Source: Bacillota bacterium
Lineage (GTDB): Bacteria > Bacillota_I > Bacilli_A > RF39 > UBA660
Reading direction: 5' to 3'
Length of the DNA stretch: 64,000 bases
Assembly (NCBI GenBank): GCA_015059285.1
Contig: SVAS01000001.1
Coordinates: 453,291 to 517,290 of the forward strand
Positions 44,036 to 52,599 of this stretch are shown here, one piece after another. A program made the position numbers and the translations under genes. Every line of letters starts with the position of its first letter. Position 1 is the stretch's first letter. The notes below the pieces were generated by a model, which worked only from the letters and a program-made list of their open reading frames with translations, made no database searches and was not told the DNA's origin.

Positions 44036-44758
44036 ACTTTTTTTTAATATTTGATGTTCAGAATAACATTTATTATCAACATAAAAAAGATGTTTATAAT
44101 CTCTAAACATGCAATTTAAATTATAACCATTTATTACTTTCCTTTTTTTAAAATTTATTCTGTATAAATATCTTTCCATTAAAAATTTATTAAAGATATT
44201 TTTATGATTTTGAACTTCATTAATTATTTTATAAATTAAAAATATCAAAACTATTAATGTCACTAAATTGAATTTAATAAAACTGAATAATATTATAGTA
44301 ACCAAAGAGATAATAATTGTTAATTTATGGCATAATTTAAATGGCATTAAGTAATTACATAATAAATTTATAATTTTTGATCCATCTAAAGGAATGATGG
44401 GTAATAAATTAAAAAGTAATAGAAAATAATGATATTTTAATATCAATGTGTTTTTTAAAAAAGAAAAAATTAGTAATTGCGTAAGTGGACCTGATATAGC
44501 TATTATAAATTCTTCTTTCAAAGGTTTATTTATTTTTTCATTAAATAAAGTTAATCCGCCAAATGGAAGTATAATTATTTTTTCTATTTTCCATTTAAAA
44601 TGCATAGACGTTAGTATATGACCTAATTCATGAACTAATATAATAATCATAATATAACTAAATTCTTTAAAAAAACCTGTTATTAAAGTCAATATAGATA
44701 CAATATAAAAAAGAGGATGTATTTTAAATATATTTTTGATAGTCAAGCACTTTACCAT
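44018..44758 (-). CDS. spoIVFB: SpoIVFB-like site-2 metalloprotease (M50)
   Basis: Intramembrane metalloprotease of 246 residues. The HELGH zinc motif lies near residue 43 and the second metal motif as LLPIIPLDGSK near residue 118, with about six hydrophobic segments and a C-terminal ~60-residue cytoplasmic part. In Bacillus SpoIVFB cleaves pro-sigma-K during sporulation. Gene order spoIVFA-spoIVFB-rplU-prp-rpmA is the same here, which supports orthology. It overlaps the spoIVFA-like gene by 35 bp with only a weak binding site, suggesting coupled translation. Whether this organism sporulates is not shown. Confidence 0.87.
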   Translation of the reverse strand: MVKCLTIKNIFKIHPLFYIVSILTLITGFFKEFSYIMIIILVHELGHILTSMHFKWKIEKIIILPFGGLTLFNEKINKPLKEEFIIAISGPLTQLLIFSFLKNTLILKYHYFLLLFNLLPIIPLDGSKIINLLCNYLMPFKLCHKLTIIISLVTIILFSFIKFNLVTLIVLIFLIYKIINEVQNHKNIFNKFLMERYLYRINFKKRKVINGYNLNCMFRDYKHLFYVDNKCYSEHQILKKSLTYKG

Positions 44759-45329
44759 CTTTCTTATAAACTAAATATAAAATATTATCCTTAGTTGTTC
44801 CAATAAGAGTTCCTTCTTCTACATAATCATAAAGCTTAACATTCGTAACGTCTATATTACCATACCATAAATCAATTCCATTAGCTTGTTGGATGATAAT
44901 GGTATTGCCATACCCATCTTTTTTTCCTATAAAAACTACCAGTCCACTTAATTGATTTGGTACTAAATATTTATCACTAACAGTAAGTTTTACGCCATCA
45001 ATATATTTATTAGCTTCTGTATAGATTAATTTTTCATTAAAAACAGGTTTTGTAGTTTCAAAAAAATCTTTAAATGGTATAGAACTACCAAAGTATTTTT
45101 TATATAAATTATTTACTTGTGCAAAAGAAAAATTCGTTTCATATACTTGTTTATAAAATTCTGGTTTTAAACTTTTATTACTTTTAAGTAAAATCATGGT
45201 TATTAAAGTTAAAATGATTGTTATAAAAAATTTGGTTACAAATTTAAAAATATAATGATTATTTTTTCGTGGAATTTCTTTTTTCTTTTTATTTTTTATT
45301 TCTTTTTTTAATTTTTCTAACTCGTCCAT
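44724..45329 (-). CDS. spoIVFA: SpoIVFA-like M23-type membrane protein
   Basis: Protein of 201 residues: basic coiled N-terminus, one membrane helix (about 32-50), and a C-terminal peptidase-M23-like fold (about 120-195, with VFIGKKDGYGNTIIIQQ and LWYGNI). The HxxxD and HxH zinc ligands of active M23 enzymes are missing, as in SpoIVFA, which holds and inhibits SpoIVFB. Position directly upstream of spoIVFB confirms the call. ATG after AGGTGAATATAT. Confidence 0.82.
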   Translation of the reverse strand: MDELEKLKKEIKNKKKKEIPRKNNHYIFKFVTKFFITIILTLITMILLKSNKSLKPEFYKQVYETNFSFAQVNNLYKKYFGSSIPFKDFFETTKPVFNEKLIYTEANKYIDGVKLTVSDKYLVPNQLSGLVVFIGKKDGYGNTIIIQQANGIDLWYGNIDVTNVKLYDYVEEGTLIGTTKDNILYLVYKKDGKVLDYQKYI

Positions 45330-45343
45330 ATATATTCACCTAT

Positions 45344-45832
45344 TTAATATATATGTTTGCGTTTTTTAAATATTATTTTTTTATAATTGATAACAACATA
45401 AATTATAGTTATATATATAAGATTTAAAAAAACAGATGACAAAATACTATTGATTATTTTAAAAATATTAAACTCTAAATAATTTAATATGATTAAGATT
45501 AAATAAACCATTAACCGATAATAAACAATTGTTCCTAAAGAAATTAAAAGTATAGCAAGGTAATTAAACTTAATTTTTCTAAATATTTGTTTTAAGATTA
45601 AAGATAAAATAGAAAAAACAAAAGCATTTAAAAATAAAGTATCAGTAATTACAACGTCATATAATAATCCTAATATAAAAGCACTAATAAAAAAAGAATT
45701 ATCTTTTTTATTAAAATATAAGAAACTAAATATTAAAGATAAAATAGAAAACAAGGGATAAAAGAAACTATTAAAGTTTACCCATTTGGAAATCATTATA
45801 TCTAAAAAAAATGAAGTAATTATTATAGTCAT
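45344..45832 (-). CDS. mreD: rod shape-determining protein MreD
   Basis: Hydrophobic protein of 162 residues with five to six membrane segments. No strong sequence motif, but length, topology and position directly after mreC (4-bp overlap) identify MreD, part of the elongasome. mreB and minCD, which flank mreCD in Bacillus, are not in this cluster. Confidence 0.85.
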   Translation of the reverse strand: MTIIITSFFLDIMISKWVNFNSFFYPLFSILSLIFSFLYFNKKDNSFFISAFILGLLYDVVITDTLFLNAFVFSILSLILKQIFRKIKFNYLAILLISLGTIVYYRLMVYLILIILNYLEFNIFKIINSILSSVFLNLIYITIIYVVINYKKIIFKKRKHIY

Positions 45833-46641
45833 TGTTTTTTTCTCAAGACTTTCACATAGTTAAAGTTATCTATATTAAAACTGGGTTTTACTTTAATAAT
45901 AGCTTCCAAATCAAAATTATCTTTCTCTATTTCTATTACTTCTCCTATCAAAATACCACTTGGGAAAATATTACCCATACCAGTTGTAGAAACTAAATTT
46001 CCTATTTTAATATTCTTAGTATCGGAAATACCTTCAATAATATAACTACCTTCTTTTTCATTAAAAGAAGTTAATATCCCATAAATATAATTATTATCTA
46101 CTTTTATTTGAACTGATACTTTATTATTAATATCACTACTAGTTAATAATTTTATAGTACTATTGTTTCTGCTTACTTTAATAACTTTACCAATTAATGC
46201 TTCTGCGGTTGTGACTGCCATATCTTTTTTGATACCATCTTTGCTTCCTTTATCAATAATTACAGTATTATACCAATAACCTAAATTACGGCTGATAATA
46301 GTAGCATTTACCTCTTCATATTCAGAAACTAAATGCTTTAAATTTAAGGTTTGTTTTAATTCTTCTAATTCTTTTTTCAAGTTTTCTATTTCAACTTCTT
46401 TTTTGTTTGATATGTTTTGTTCTACTATTTTTAAGTTTTTATTATTATTAAATATTTTTAGTGGAAAAGAGATAATCTGATTAATAAATAATGTACTATC
46501 TTTAATTGTTTTTTCAACAAAGGTTAATTTTCTATTATCTTTGATTATAAAAGACATAACTATAAAAAAGATAACTATTATTAATCCACTTAAAAGCACT
46601 TTGTTTTTTCTGTTTTTCTTAGTTTTCTTGGTTCGTTTCAT
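45829..46641 (-). CDS. mreC: rod shape-determining protein MreC
   Basis: MreC of 270 residues: basic N-terminus, one membrane helix (about 15-33), a coiled coil (about 65-100) and the extracellular beta domain with VSEYEEVNATIISRNLGYWY and a GTLVGKVI-type segment (ALIGKVIKVS). It organises the wall-elongation complex. It overlaps radC upstream by 4 bp and mreD downstream by 4 bp. Confidence 0.9.
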   Translation of the reverse strand: MKRTKKTKKNRKNKVLLSGLIIVIFFIVMSFIIKDNRKLTFVEKTIKDSTLFINQIISFPLKIFNNNKNLKIVEQNISNKKEVEIENLKKELEELKQTLNLKHLVSEYEEVNATIISRNLGYWYNTVIIDKGSKDGIKKDMAVTTAEALIGKVIKVSRNNSTIKLLTSSDINNKVSVQIKVDNNYIYGILTSFNEKEGSYIIEGISDTKNIKIGNLVSTTGMGNIFPSGILIGEVIEIEKDNFDLEAIIKVKPSFNIDNFNYVKVLRKKQ

Positions 46642-47324
46642 AAAATCTCGCCACTTTCAAAAAAACTATAATATTTATCATCTCCTATAATAATGTGATC
46701 AACTATTTTTATTCCTAATAAATTACCTATTTCAACTAACGAATTTGTAAGACGATTATCTTCTAAGCTAGGTACAACATTTCCACTTGGATGATTATGG
46801 ATACAAACAATTGCGGAAGCATCTAAAAGATACGCTTCTTTAAATATGTTTTGAGGATGGACTAAACTTTTATTGATTGTTCCAATAAATAGTAATTTTT
46901 GATCAATAACTTTTTTTTGATTATCTAAATATACAGCATAAAAGTGTTCCTGCTTTTTATTTTTTAATATTGGTTTATAATAATCAAATATAATTTTTGG
47001 ATTATCTACTTTTAAATTTTGGATTATAGATTGTTGGTTATTAATTCTTTTTCCTAATTCTATAGCCGCAAGTAAAACTGTTGCTTTTGAAGGACCTATT
47101 CCTTTTACTTTTAATAATTGATTATAATTTATATTTTGTAAGTCACCAATATTGTTTAATTTTGAAAGTACTAAGGATGCTAAAAATTTTACTGATGTAT
47201 CTTTAGTTCCTGTTTTTAAAAGTATAGCTAATATTTCTTCATTGCTTAAGTTTTCTACACCACTATTAATTAGTCTTTCTCTAGGTCTTTCGGCTACTGG
47301 TAAATCTTTAATTCTCACGTTCAT
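46638..47324 (-). CDS. radC: RadC family JAMM-domain protein
   Basis: RadC/YsxA of 228 residues: N-terminal helix-hairpin-helix part (LLKVKGIGPSKA, about 65-80) and a C-terminal JAB1/MPN domain with the zinc motif HNHPSGN followed by Asp (about residue 175). The role in DNA repair is disputed and the biochemical function is unknown. Located upstream of mreCD as in Bacillus. It overlaps the SPOR-like gene by 17 bp. Confidence 0.93.
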   Translation of the reverse strand: MNVRIKDLPVAERPRERLINSGVENLSNEEILAILLKTGTKDTSVKFLASLVLSKLNNIGDLQNINYNQLLKVKGIGPSKATVLLAAIELGKRINNQQSIIQNLKVDNPKIIFDYYKPILKNKKQEHFYAVYLDNQKKVIDQKLLFIGTINKSLVHPQNIFKEAYLLDASAIVCIHNHPSGNVVPSLEDNRLTNSLVEIGNLLGIKIVDHIIIGDDKYYSFFESGEIL

Positions 47325-47775
47325 TTAATATCAACTCCTCATATTTACTAAGTACCTGACTACATATAGCTTTAATTGTATTTTCATCTTCTGTTGTTTC
47401 TAGTAATTGATCATATTGATTTAAAATTTCTACAAAACCTATATTATCTACATTAATTTCCTTTATATAAGTAATATATCCTAATTTTTCATAAAATCCT
47501 TTTAATTTATCACTATTTTCTTTTGTTTTTGTAATACCAATATATGTGTAGTACTTATCGTTTTCAATATTATAAATATAATATGCAAAATCAGACATGT
47601 TTTTTTCCATGCTTTCTTTTGTTGAATAAACACCTTGTTGGATAAAATAAAGTGTTTCATAACTATTAAAAACTGTTTTTAAATTTTCTTTCTTATCATA
47701 TTGATTAATCATAAATTTGGCCAATAAAAAACCAACTAGAAGTGCAGATAAGATAGGCATTATGTATTTTTTCAT
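47308..47775 (-). CDS. SPOR-domain-like membrane protein (SpoIIB-like position)
   Basis: Protein of 155 residues with one N-terminal membrane helix (about 5-22) and a domain at ~40-115 (TLYFIQQGVYSTKESMEKNM ... LGYITYIKEI) with the pattern of SPOR domains, which bind denuded glycan at division or sporulation septa. In B. subtilis SpoIIB, a SPOR protein, lies just upstream of maf-radC-mreB, matching this location. Domain match is moderate and the protein is shorter than SpoIIB. ATG after AGGTGATAAT. Confidence 0.65.
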   Translation of the reverse strand: MKKYIMPILSALLVGFLLAKFMINQYDKKENLKTVFNSYETLYFIQQGVYSTKESMEKNMSDFAYYIYNIENDKYYTYIGITKTKENSDKLKGFYEKLGYITYIKEINVDNIGFVEILNQYDQLLETTEDENTIKAICSQVLSKYEELILNEREN

Positions 47776-47838
47776 ATTATCACCTATTTAAATTATCTAC
47801 CTTTAGTTAGTCTATTTTTGTCGAATACTGTTTAATTT

Positions 47839-49263
47839 TTAATATTGTATTCCCCATAAAACTAAATGTTTAGCATTTTTGCCACATACAATACATTTAT
47901 CATCTATATGTTCAGCATTTTCTAAAATACATCTAGACTTAGTTCCTTGAATTTCTTTCATAGAAAGTTCACATTCATGATCACCGCACCACATAGCTTT
48001 TACAAAACCTGGACGATTTTTCATAATTTCTTCTACTTCTTCTAGTTTATGACATTCATAAGTTTGATTATTTCTTCTTTCAATTGCTTTAGTATATAAA
48101 TCATTTTGAATGTCTTTCATTAATCCTTTAACATAATTTACGATATTAACGTCAGTTGGTTCTAACATTTTTTCTCTTGTATCTCTACGTACTATAGAAA
48201 TTTTATTATTCTCTAAATCTCTAGTTCCAATTTCAATTCTAACTGGAATTCCATTAACTTCTGCTTCTGCAAATTTAAATCCTGGAGATTTTTCGCTATC
48301 ATCTATATAAACACTTATTCCGCTTTCTCTAAGTTCATTATAAATTCTATTAGTGTTTTCCATAACTTTTTCATCATTTCCAATTGGAATTATTACTACT
48401 TGTTTTGGAGCAATCTTAGGAGGTAACACTAACCCATTATCATCACTATGGACCATAATTAAAGCTCCAATCATTCTAGAAGAAACACCCCAAGATGTTT
48501 GATAAGCATATTCTAATTCATTATTTTTATTTAAAAATTTAATATCATAAGCTTTTGAAAATCTTTGACCAAAGTAATGACTAGTTCCTGATTGTAGTGA
48601 AACTCCATTATACATTAATGCTTCAATTGTTAATGTATAATCAGCACCAGCAAATTTTTCAGATTCTGTTTTTTTACCAGTAACCACAGGGATTGCTAAA
48701 TATTCTTCAAAGAATTTACGATATATGTTTAACATTCCTTTTGTTTCTTTTTCAGCTTCTTCTTGTGAAGAATGAACTGTATGTCCTTCTTGCCACCAAA
48801 ACTCTCTACTTCTTAAAAATGGTCTAGTTTCTTTTTCCCAACGCATTACAGAACACCATTGATTATATTTAAGTGGTAAATCACGATAAGATTTTACTAC
48901 TGTACTATAATAATCACTAAATAATGTTTCACTTGTTGGTCTAATACACATTCTTTCTTCTAGTTGCTTTGAACCACCCATAGTAACCCATGCTACTTCC
49001 GGTGCGAACCCGTTTATTAATTCTCCTTCTTTTTTCATTAAGTTTTCTGGAATTAACATTGGCATAGCAACATTTTGATGTCCTGTTTCTTTAAACATTC
49101 TATCTAATTCTTGTTGCATTCTTTCCCAAATAGCATATCCATTTGGTTCTAAAATAATACACCCTTTTACATTAGAATATGAAGCTAGATGCGCCGCTGT
49201 AACAATATCTGTATACCATTTAGCAAAGTCTATATCTCTTGAAGTAATTGCTTTATTTTTCAT
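47839..49263 (-). CDS. proS: prolyl-tRNA synthetase (archaeal/eukaryotic-type)
   Basis: Class II ProRS of 474 residues, the type without the bacterial editing insertion. Class II motifs 2 and 3 are visible (MRWEKETRPFLRSREFWWQEGHT and the late segment with GSKQ/EERM region), anticodon-binding domain from about residue 290, and a C-terminal zinc-binding-like domain ending in a Tyr (LVLWGIQY), typical of type-3 ProRS. ATG after AAGGAGGAAAATT. No T-box leader is seen; the 5' UTR is short with an extended -10 TGGTATAAT at about 49314-49322. Confidence 0.94.
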   Translation of the reverse strand: MKNKAITSRDIDFAKWYTDIVTAAHLASYSNVKGCIILEPNGYAIWERMQQELDRMFKETGHQNVAMPMLIPENLMKKEGELINGFAPEVAWVTMGGSKQLEERMCIRPTSETLFSDYYSTVVKSYRDLPLKYNQWCSVMRWEKETRPFLRSREFWWQEGHTVHSSQEEAEKETKGMLNIYRKFFEEYLAIPVVTGKKTESEKFAGADYTLTIEALMYNGVSLQSGTSHYFGQRFSKAYDIKFLNKNNELEYAYQTSWGVSSRMIGALIMVHSDDNGLVLPPKIAPKQVVIIPIGNDEKVMENTNRIYNELRESGISVYIDDSEKSPGFKFAEAEVNGIPVRIEIGTRDLENNKISIVRRDTREKMLEPTDVNIVNYVKGLMKDIQNDLYTKAIERRNNQTYECHKLEEVEEIMKNRPGFVKAMWCGDHECELSMKEIQGTKSRCILENAEHIDDKCIVCGKNAKHLVLWGIQY

Positions 49264-49387
49264 AATTTTCCTCCTTAAGGTTTTTTATATTTAAACTTTT
49301 GAACTCGTTTTAATTATACCATAATTTATGAGTTTAGTGTATATAAATCATAAGTTTTACACAATATAAATTAGAAAGGAAATAGTT

Positions 49388-49600
49388 ATGAATAAAATAC
49401 CTAATATAATTTCTAATAAAGACTTAAATCATCTTGAAGATATATTTGAATGGAATTTTAACATTTCTAAATTAGCTAACCATTTCAGTTTAGAAACAAA
49501 CAACCCTATTATTAAAAATATTTTAATTAAGACAAGAAACGTACATACAAAACATTGTAAAAAAATTAAAAATTTACTTTTGGAGAAAACAAATGACTAA
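49388..49600 (+). CDS. small coat-like helical protein
   Basis: Protein of 70 residues, all helical in appearance: ISNKDLNHLEDIFEWNFNIS then a segment of HFSLETNNPIIKNILIK and a Lys/His-rich end. This pattern resembles the short proteins annotated as spore coat proteins that occur next to CotF-like genes in clostridia and bacilli. Its last codons overlap the CotF-like gene by 8 bp. The start follows AGAAAGGAAATAGTT. Function is inferred from resemblance and pairing only. Confidence 0.65.
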   Translation: MNKIPNIISNKDLNHLEDIFEWNFNISKLANHFSLETNNPIIKNILIKTRNVHTKHCKKIKNLLLEKTND

Positions 49601-49901
49601 AATCAATAATCCTCAAGTAAACATTTTAAAAACTACTCAAATGAACGATAAAGATTATTTAAAAGTTTTATTAGAAATAGAAAAAAATTTATCAAACAAT
49701 ATAAGCACAGCTTTAAATGAAGCTAGTTGTGATCAAATGTTTAATATAGAATTTATTATGTTTACTGAAATTCAAGGATTGGTAAGAGATTTATATGAAA
49801 TGATATTTGATTGCGGTTGGACTAATTTAGAAAAAATTGAAAAAGAAAAAATAAATGAATTTTTAAAAGAAATTGAAACTAATTTAAATCAATTAATATA
49901 A
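49593..49901 (+). CDS. CotF-family spore-coat-like protein
   Basis: Protein of 102 residues matching the Coat_F (PF07875) pattern: two long helices with STALNEASCDQMFN near the middle and the ending RDLYEMIFDCGWTNLEKIEK. Members are ferritin-like helical proteins found in spore coats and also in non-spore contexts. Co-transcribed with the 70-residue gene upstream (8-bp overlap) and followed by a terminator. A Trp-containing C-terminal segment is conserved in the family. Confidence 0.75.
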   Translation: MTKINNPQVNILKTTQMNDKDYLKVLLEIEKNLSNNISTALNEASCDQMFNIEFIMFTEIQGLVRDLYEMIFDCGWTNLEKIEKEKINEFLKEIETNLNQLI

Positions 49902-49919
49902 TAAAGTAAAAACTTTATT
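49900..49919 (+). terminator. terminator of the coat-like operon
   Basis: AATAAAGT pairs with ACTTTATT (loop of 4), followed by ATTTTT. Confidence 0.72.
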
Positions 49920-49928
49920 ATTTTTAAT

Positions 49929-49957
49929 TTGACAACTTTGTATTAATTTGATATTGT
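49929..49957 (+). promoter_or_regulatory. promoter of the secreted Cys-containing protein gene
   Basis: TTGACA (49929-49934), 17-bp spacer, TATTGT (49952-49957). Confidence 0.7.
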
Positions 49958-49990
49958 ATAGTTGACTTTTTAAGAAAGAGAGAGATTGTT

Positions 49991-50767
49991 ATGTTAAAAG
50001 TCACAAACAAGCGTTTAAAAACTATGGCTTGTTTATTATCTTTTACAATTTTAACTACAAGTGGGTGTTCATTAAAGAATGCCAACATAAGTGAACTACA
50101 CCAAAAGTCACAACAAGAAAAATATATAGAAAGCGCAGATGAGGAAACAAAAAAAACAATTTTAGTTGATTCAGTTATTCCTGAGGCAATAATTTCTAGT
50201 GATGAAGAAGTTCAAATTACTACCGAAAATATACCTCAAGCAATTATAGCTGAACATGATTATACAAATTATGAAGACAAGAATTCAGAAGAAAATATTC
50301 CTACTGTTATAAAAAGTCCTTTAGAAATATTTTTGGAAACACTTTTGTCTACTGACTTTGGTTATAATGATGATATCAAAGAGTTTTATAATGAGCATTG
50401 GGATATTATTGAAAACCAAAATTTAGAAGATACTGAGAACATTAGATTACATTATGCTAAATTAAGTTATCAAAAAATATTAAGTCACAATATACCATAT
50501 GAAAGTATGATGATAGAATTAAATAACTTAATGGTTGAACAACAAATACCAAGTTGTATGAGTGAAGAAGATTGGCAAGCAAACTTTAGATGCTTGATTT
50601 CTACTTTAGATGAAGAAGAAAGTTTATATTCAACTTATTTTAACTTAGCATATTTGGTACATAAACAAAGTTGTTTAGATGAGCATGAATTAGATGTTGG
50701 TATCACTTGTAAAACGTTAAAAAAAGAATATGATAATAAATACAAACTAAAAGAAGAATTTGTGTAA
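49991..50767 (+). CDS. secreted or lipoprotein of unknown function
   Basis: Protein of 258 residues with a basic start, a hydrophobic signal (about 11-24) and Cys at residue 26 in LTTSGCS. The Cys suggests a lipoprotein, but Thr at the -3 position is not ideal for a lipobox. The next ~80 residues are acidic, low-complexity and contain the repeated pattern (V/I)PEAII, IPQAII, IPTVI. The C-terminal ~150 residues are helical with four further Cys (two pairs). No family is recognised. Promoter and terminator flank it, so it is a single-gene unit. Confidence 0.7.
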   Translation: MLKVTNKRLKTMACLLSFTILTTSGCSLKNANISELHQKSQQEKYIESADEETKKTILVDSVIPEAIISSDEEVQITTENIPQAIIAEHDYTNYEDKNSEENIPTVIKSPLEIFLETLLSTDFGYNDDIKEFYNEHWDIIENQNLEDTENIRLHYAKLSYQKILSHNIPYESMMIELNNLMVEQQIPSCMSEEDWQANFRCLISTLDEEESLYSTYFNLAYLVHKQSCLDEHELDVGITCKTLKKEYDNKYKLKEEFV

Positions 50768-50777
50768 AATTCTTCTT
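50751..50777. terminator. bidirectional terminator between two convergent genes
   Basis: AAGAAGAATT pairs with AATTCTTCTT, followed by a T-run on the plus strand and an A-flanked stem on the other. It ends the secreted-protein gene and probably mutL. Confidence 0.8.
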
Positions 50778-50781
50778 TTTT

Positions 50782-52542
50782 TTAAAACCCACTACGTTTA
50801 AAAAGTTTTTCTAAATCATATTTAGAATAATGAATAATTGTTGGTCTACCATGAGGACAGTTAAACGGATTTGAACATTTTCTTAAATCATTAATTAAAC
50901 TTTCTATTTCAAGTATTGTAATATTTTCATTTGCTTTTATAGACAATTTACAACTTAGCATAATAGCAATTTTTTCATTGAATTTTTCAATATTAAAATC
51001 TTTTTCTTTATTAATCACAACTTCAATAATTCTTCTAATAGCCTCTTCTTCATACCCTTTTGGCAACCATACAGGATGAGCTTTAACTATTACTGAATTA
51101 ATACCAAATTCTTCAATATCAAAATTCATATTTTTTAAAACACTAAAGTTTTCTTTTAGAATAATAAATTCATTATTAGAAAGTTCAATGCTAATAGGAA
51201 ATAACATTTGAATACTATCATTAGATGGATTACCTAATTTATATTTATAAATTTCATAATTTATTCTTTCTTTAGCTGCATGTTGGTCAATTAAGTACAT
51301 CCCTTGTTCATTTTGACATATTATATATGTGCCATGAACTAAGCCTACTGGATATAATTCTGGTAAACGGTCACTTTCTTCTTTTTCATTTTCCTTCTTC
51401 AAAGAAGCAACATCTTCTTTTTTTGTAATTAAATCCTCATTAATTAAAACATATGGTTCCTCTTTTTCTTCTACTCTATCCAAGTTTAAAGCAATTTCTT
51501 CATATTTCGGTTTGATTTCTATTGGTTTTTCTTCTTTTACTTCAATATGAGGAATTAATGTTGGTTTTGCTAAAATTTGTTTAATACTTGTTTCAATCAA
51601 TGTACATAATTCTTCCATTTTACCAAATTTAATATCCATTTTAGTAGGATGAATATTTACATCAATTAAAGTTGGATCTACTTTTATATTCAAAACGACA
51701 ATCGGATATCTATTATCTGGTTTATAAGAATGATAGGCATCATTAATAACTCTATTGATTTCAGAATTTCTAACTACTCTACCATTTACTATAGTAACTA
51801 TAGCATTTCTACTAGAACGATGAATCTCTGGTTTACTAATATATCCAGTAATTTCATAATCTTCATCACTTGTTTTTATTTCTAACATTTTTTTGGCAAC
51901 ATCTAATCCGTATATCGCTTTTATTGTTTTTAGTAAATCTCCACTACCATCCGTCTTTAAAATTATGTTATCGTTATTAGTTAATGTAAATCTAATATTA
52001 GGATGTGAAAGAGCTATTTTATTCATATAATCTGTCACATTGGCAAGTTCTGCGTAAAGGCTTTTCATATGTTTTAATCTAGCTGGAGTATTATAAAATA
52101 AATCACTAATACACATTACTGTTCCTTGACGTGAATCTCCTTTTTGATTACTAATTAATTTGCCACCTTGAATATGAATGATACTTCCTATATCACCAGT
52201 TGATGTTTTTAATACAACATCACTAACACTAGCAATTGATGGTAATGCTTCTCCTCTAAACCCTAAAGTATTTATGTGATACAAATCATCTTCATCTATT
52301 ATTTTACTTGTAGCATGACGTTGAAACGCGAGTAATGCATCTTCTTTTTCCATGCCTTTTCCATTATCTGTTACTTTTATAGAAACAGTTCCTGCTTGTT
52401 CTAATTCAACTTTTATTTCTGTTGCATTTGCATCAATACTGTTTTCAACTAATTCTTTTACTACTGAAGAACATCTTTCTACAACTTCTCCAGCAGCTAT
52501 TTTATTAGCGAGTATTTCATCCATAATTTTTATATTAGCCAT
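50782..52542 (-). CDS. mutL: DNA mismatch repair protein MutL
   Basis: MutL of about 586 residues. GHKL ATPase motifs: ELVENSIDANA, DNGKGM and GFRGEAL. The C-terminal dimerisation/endonuclease domain has DQHAAKERINYE (metal-binding endonuclease motif) and CPHGRPT, so it is a nicking MutL as in Bacillus. The start ATG at 52542 follows AGGTGATATT. mutS, usually upstream, is not in the window; uvrC is the upstream neighbour. Confidence 0.95.
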   Translation of the reverse strand: MANIKIMDEILANKIAAGEVVERCSSVVKELVENSIDANATEIKVELEQAGTVSIKVTDNGKGMEKEDALLAFQRHATSKIIDEDDLYHINTLGFRGEALPSIASVSDVVLKTSTGDIGSIIHIQGGKLISNQKGDSRQGTVMCISDLFYNTPARLKHMKSLYAELANVTDYMNKIALSHPNIRFTLTNNDNIILKTDGSGDLLKTIKAIYGLDVAKKMLEIKTSDEDYEITGYISKPEIHRSSRNAIVTIVNGRVVRNSEINRVINDAYHSYKPDNRYPIVVLNIKVDPTLIDVNIHPTKMDIKFGKMEELCTLIETSIKQILAKPTLIPHIEVKEEKPIEIKPKYEEIALNLDRVEEKEEPYVLINEDLITKKEDVASLKKENEKEESDRLPELYPVGLVHGTYIICQNEQGMYLIDQHAAKERINYEIYKYKLGNPSNDSIQMLFPISIELSNNEFIILKENFSVLKNMNFDIEEFGINSVIVKAHPVWLPKGYEEEAIRRIIEVVINKEKDFNIEKFNEKIAIMLSCKLSIKANENITILEIESLINDLRKCSNPFNCPHGRPTIIHYSKYDLEKLFKRSGF

Positions 52543-52580
52543 AATATCACCTATCTCCATTTTATCAAAAATATAAGAAA

Positions 52581-52599
52581 AAAGCCATCAATTGGCTTT
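52581..52599 (-). terminator. terminator of uvrC
   Basis: AAAGCCA pairs with TGGCTTT (loop of 5), followed by TTTCTTAT on the minus strand. Confidence 0.8.

Noticed and set aside
49264-49330. Possible T-box leader upstream of proS.
   Set aside because: The leader is too short and has no T-box sequence, specifier loop or antiterminator.
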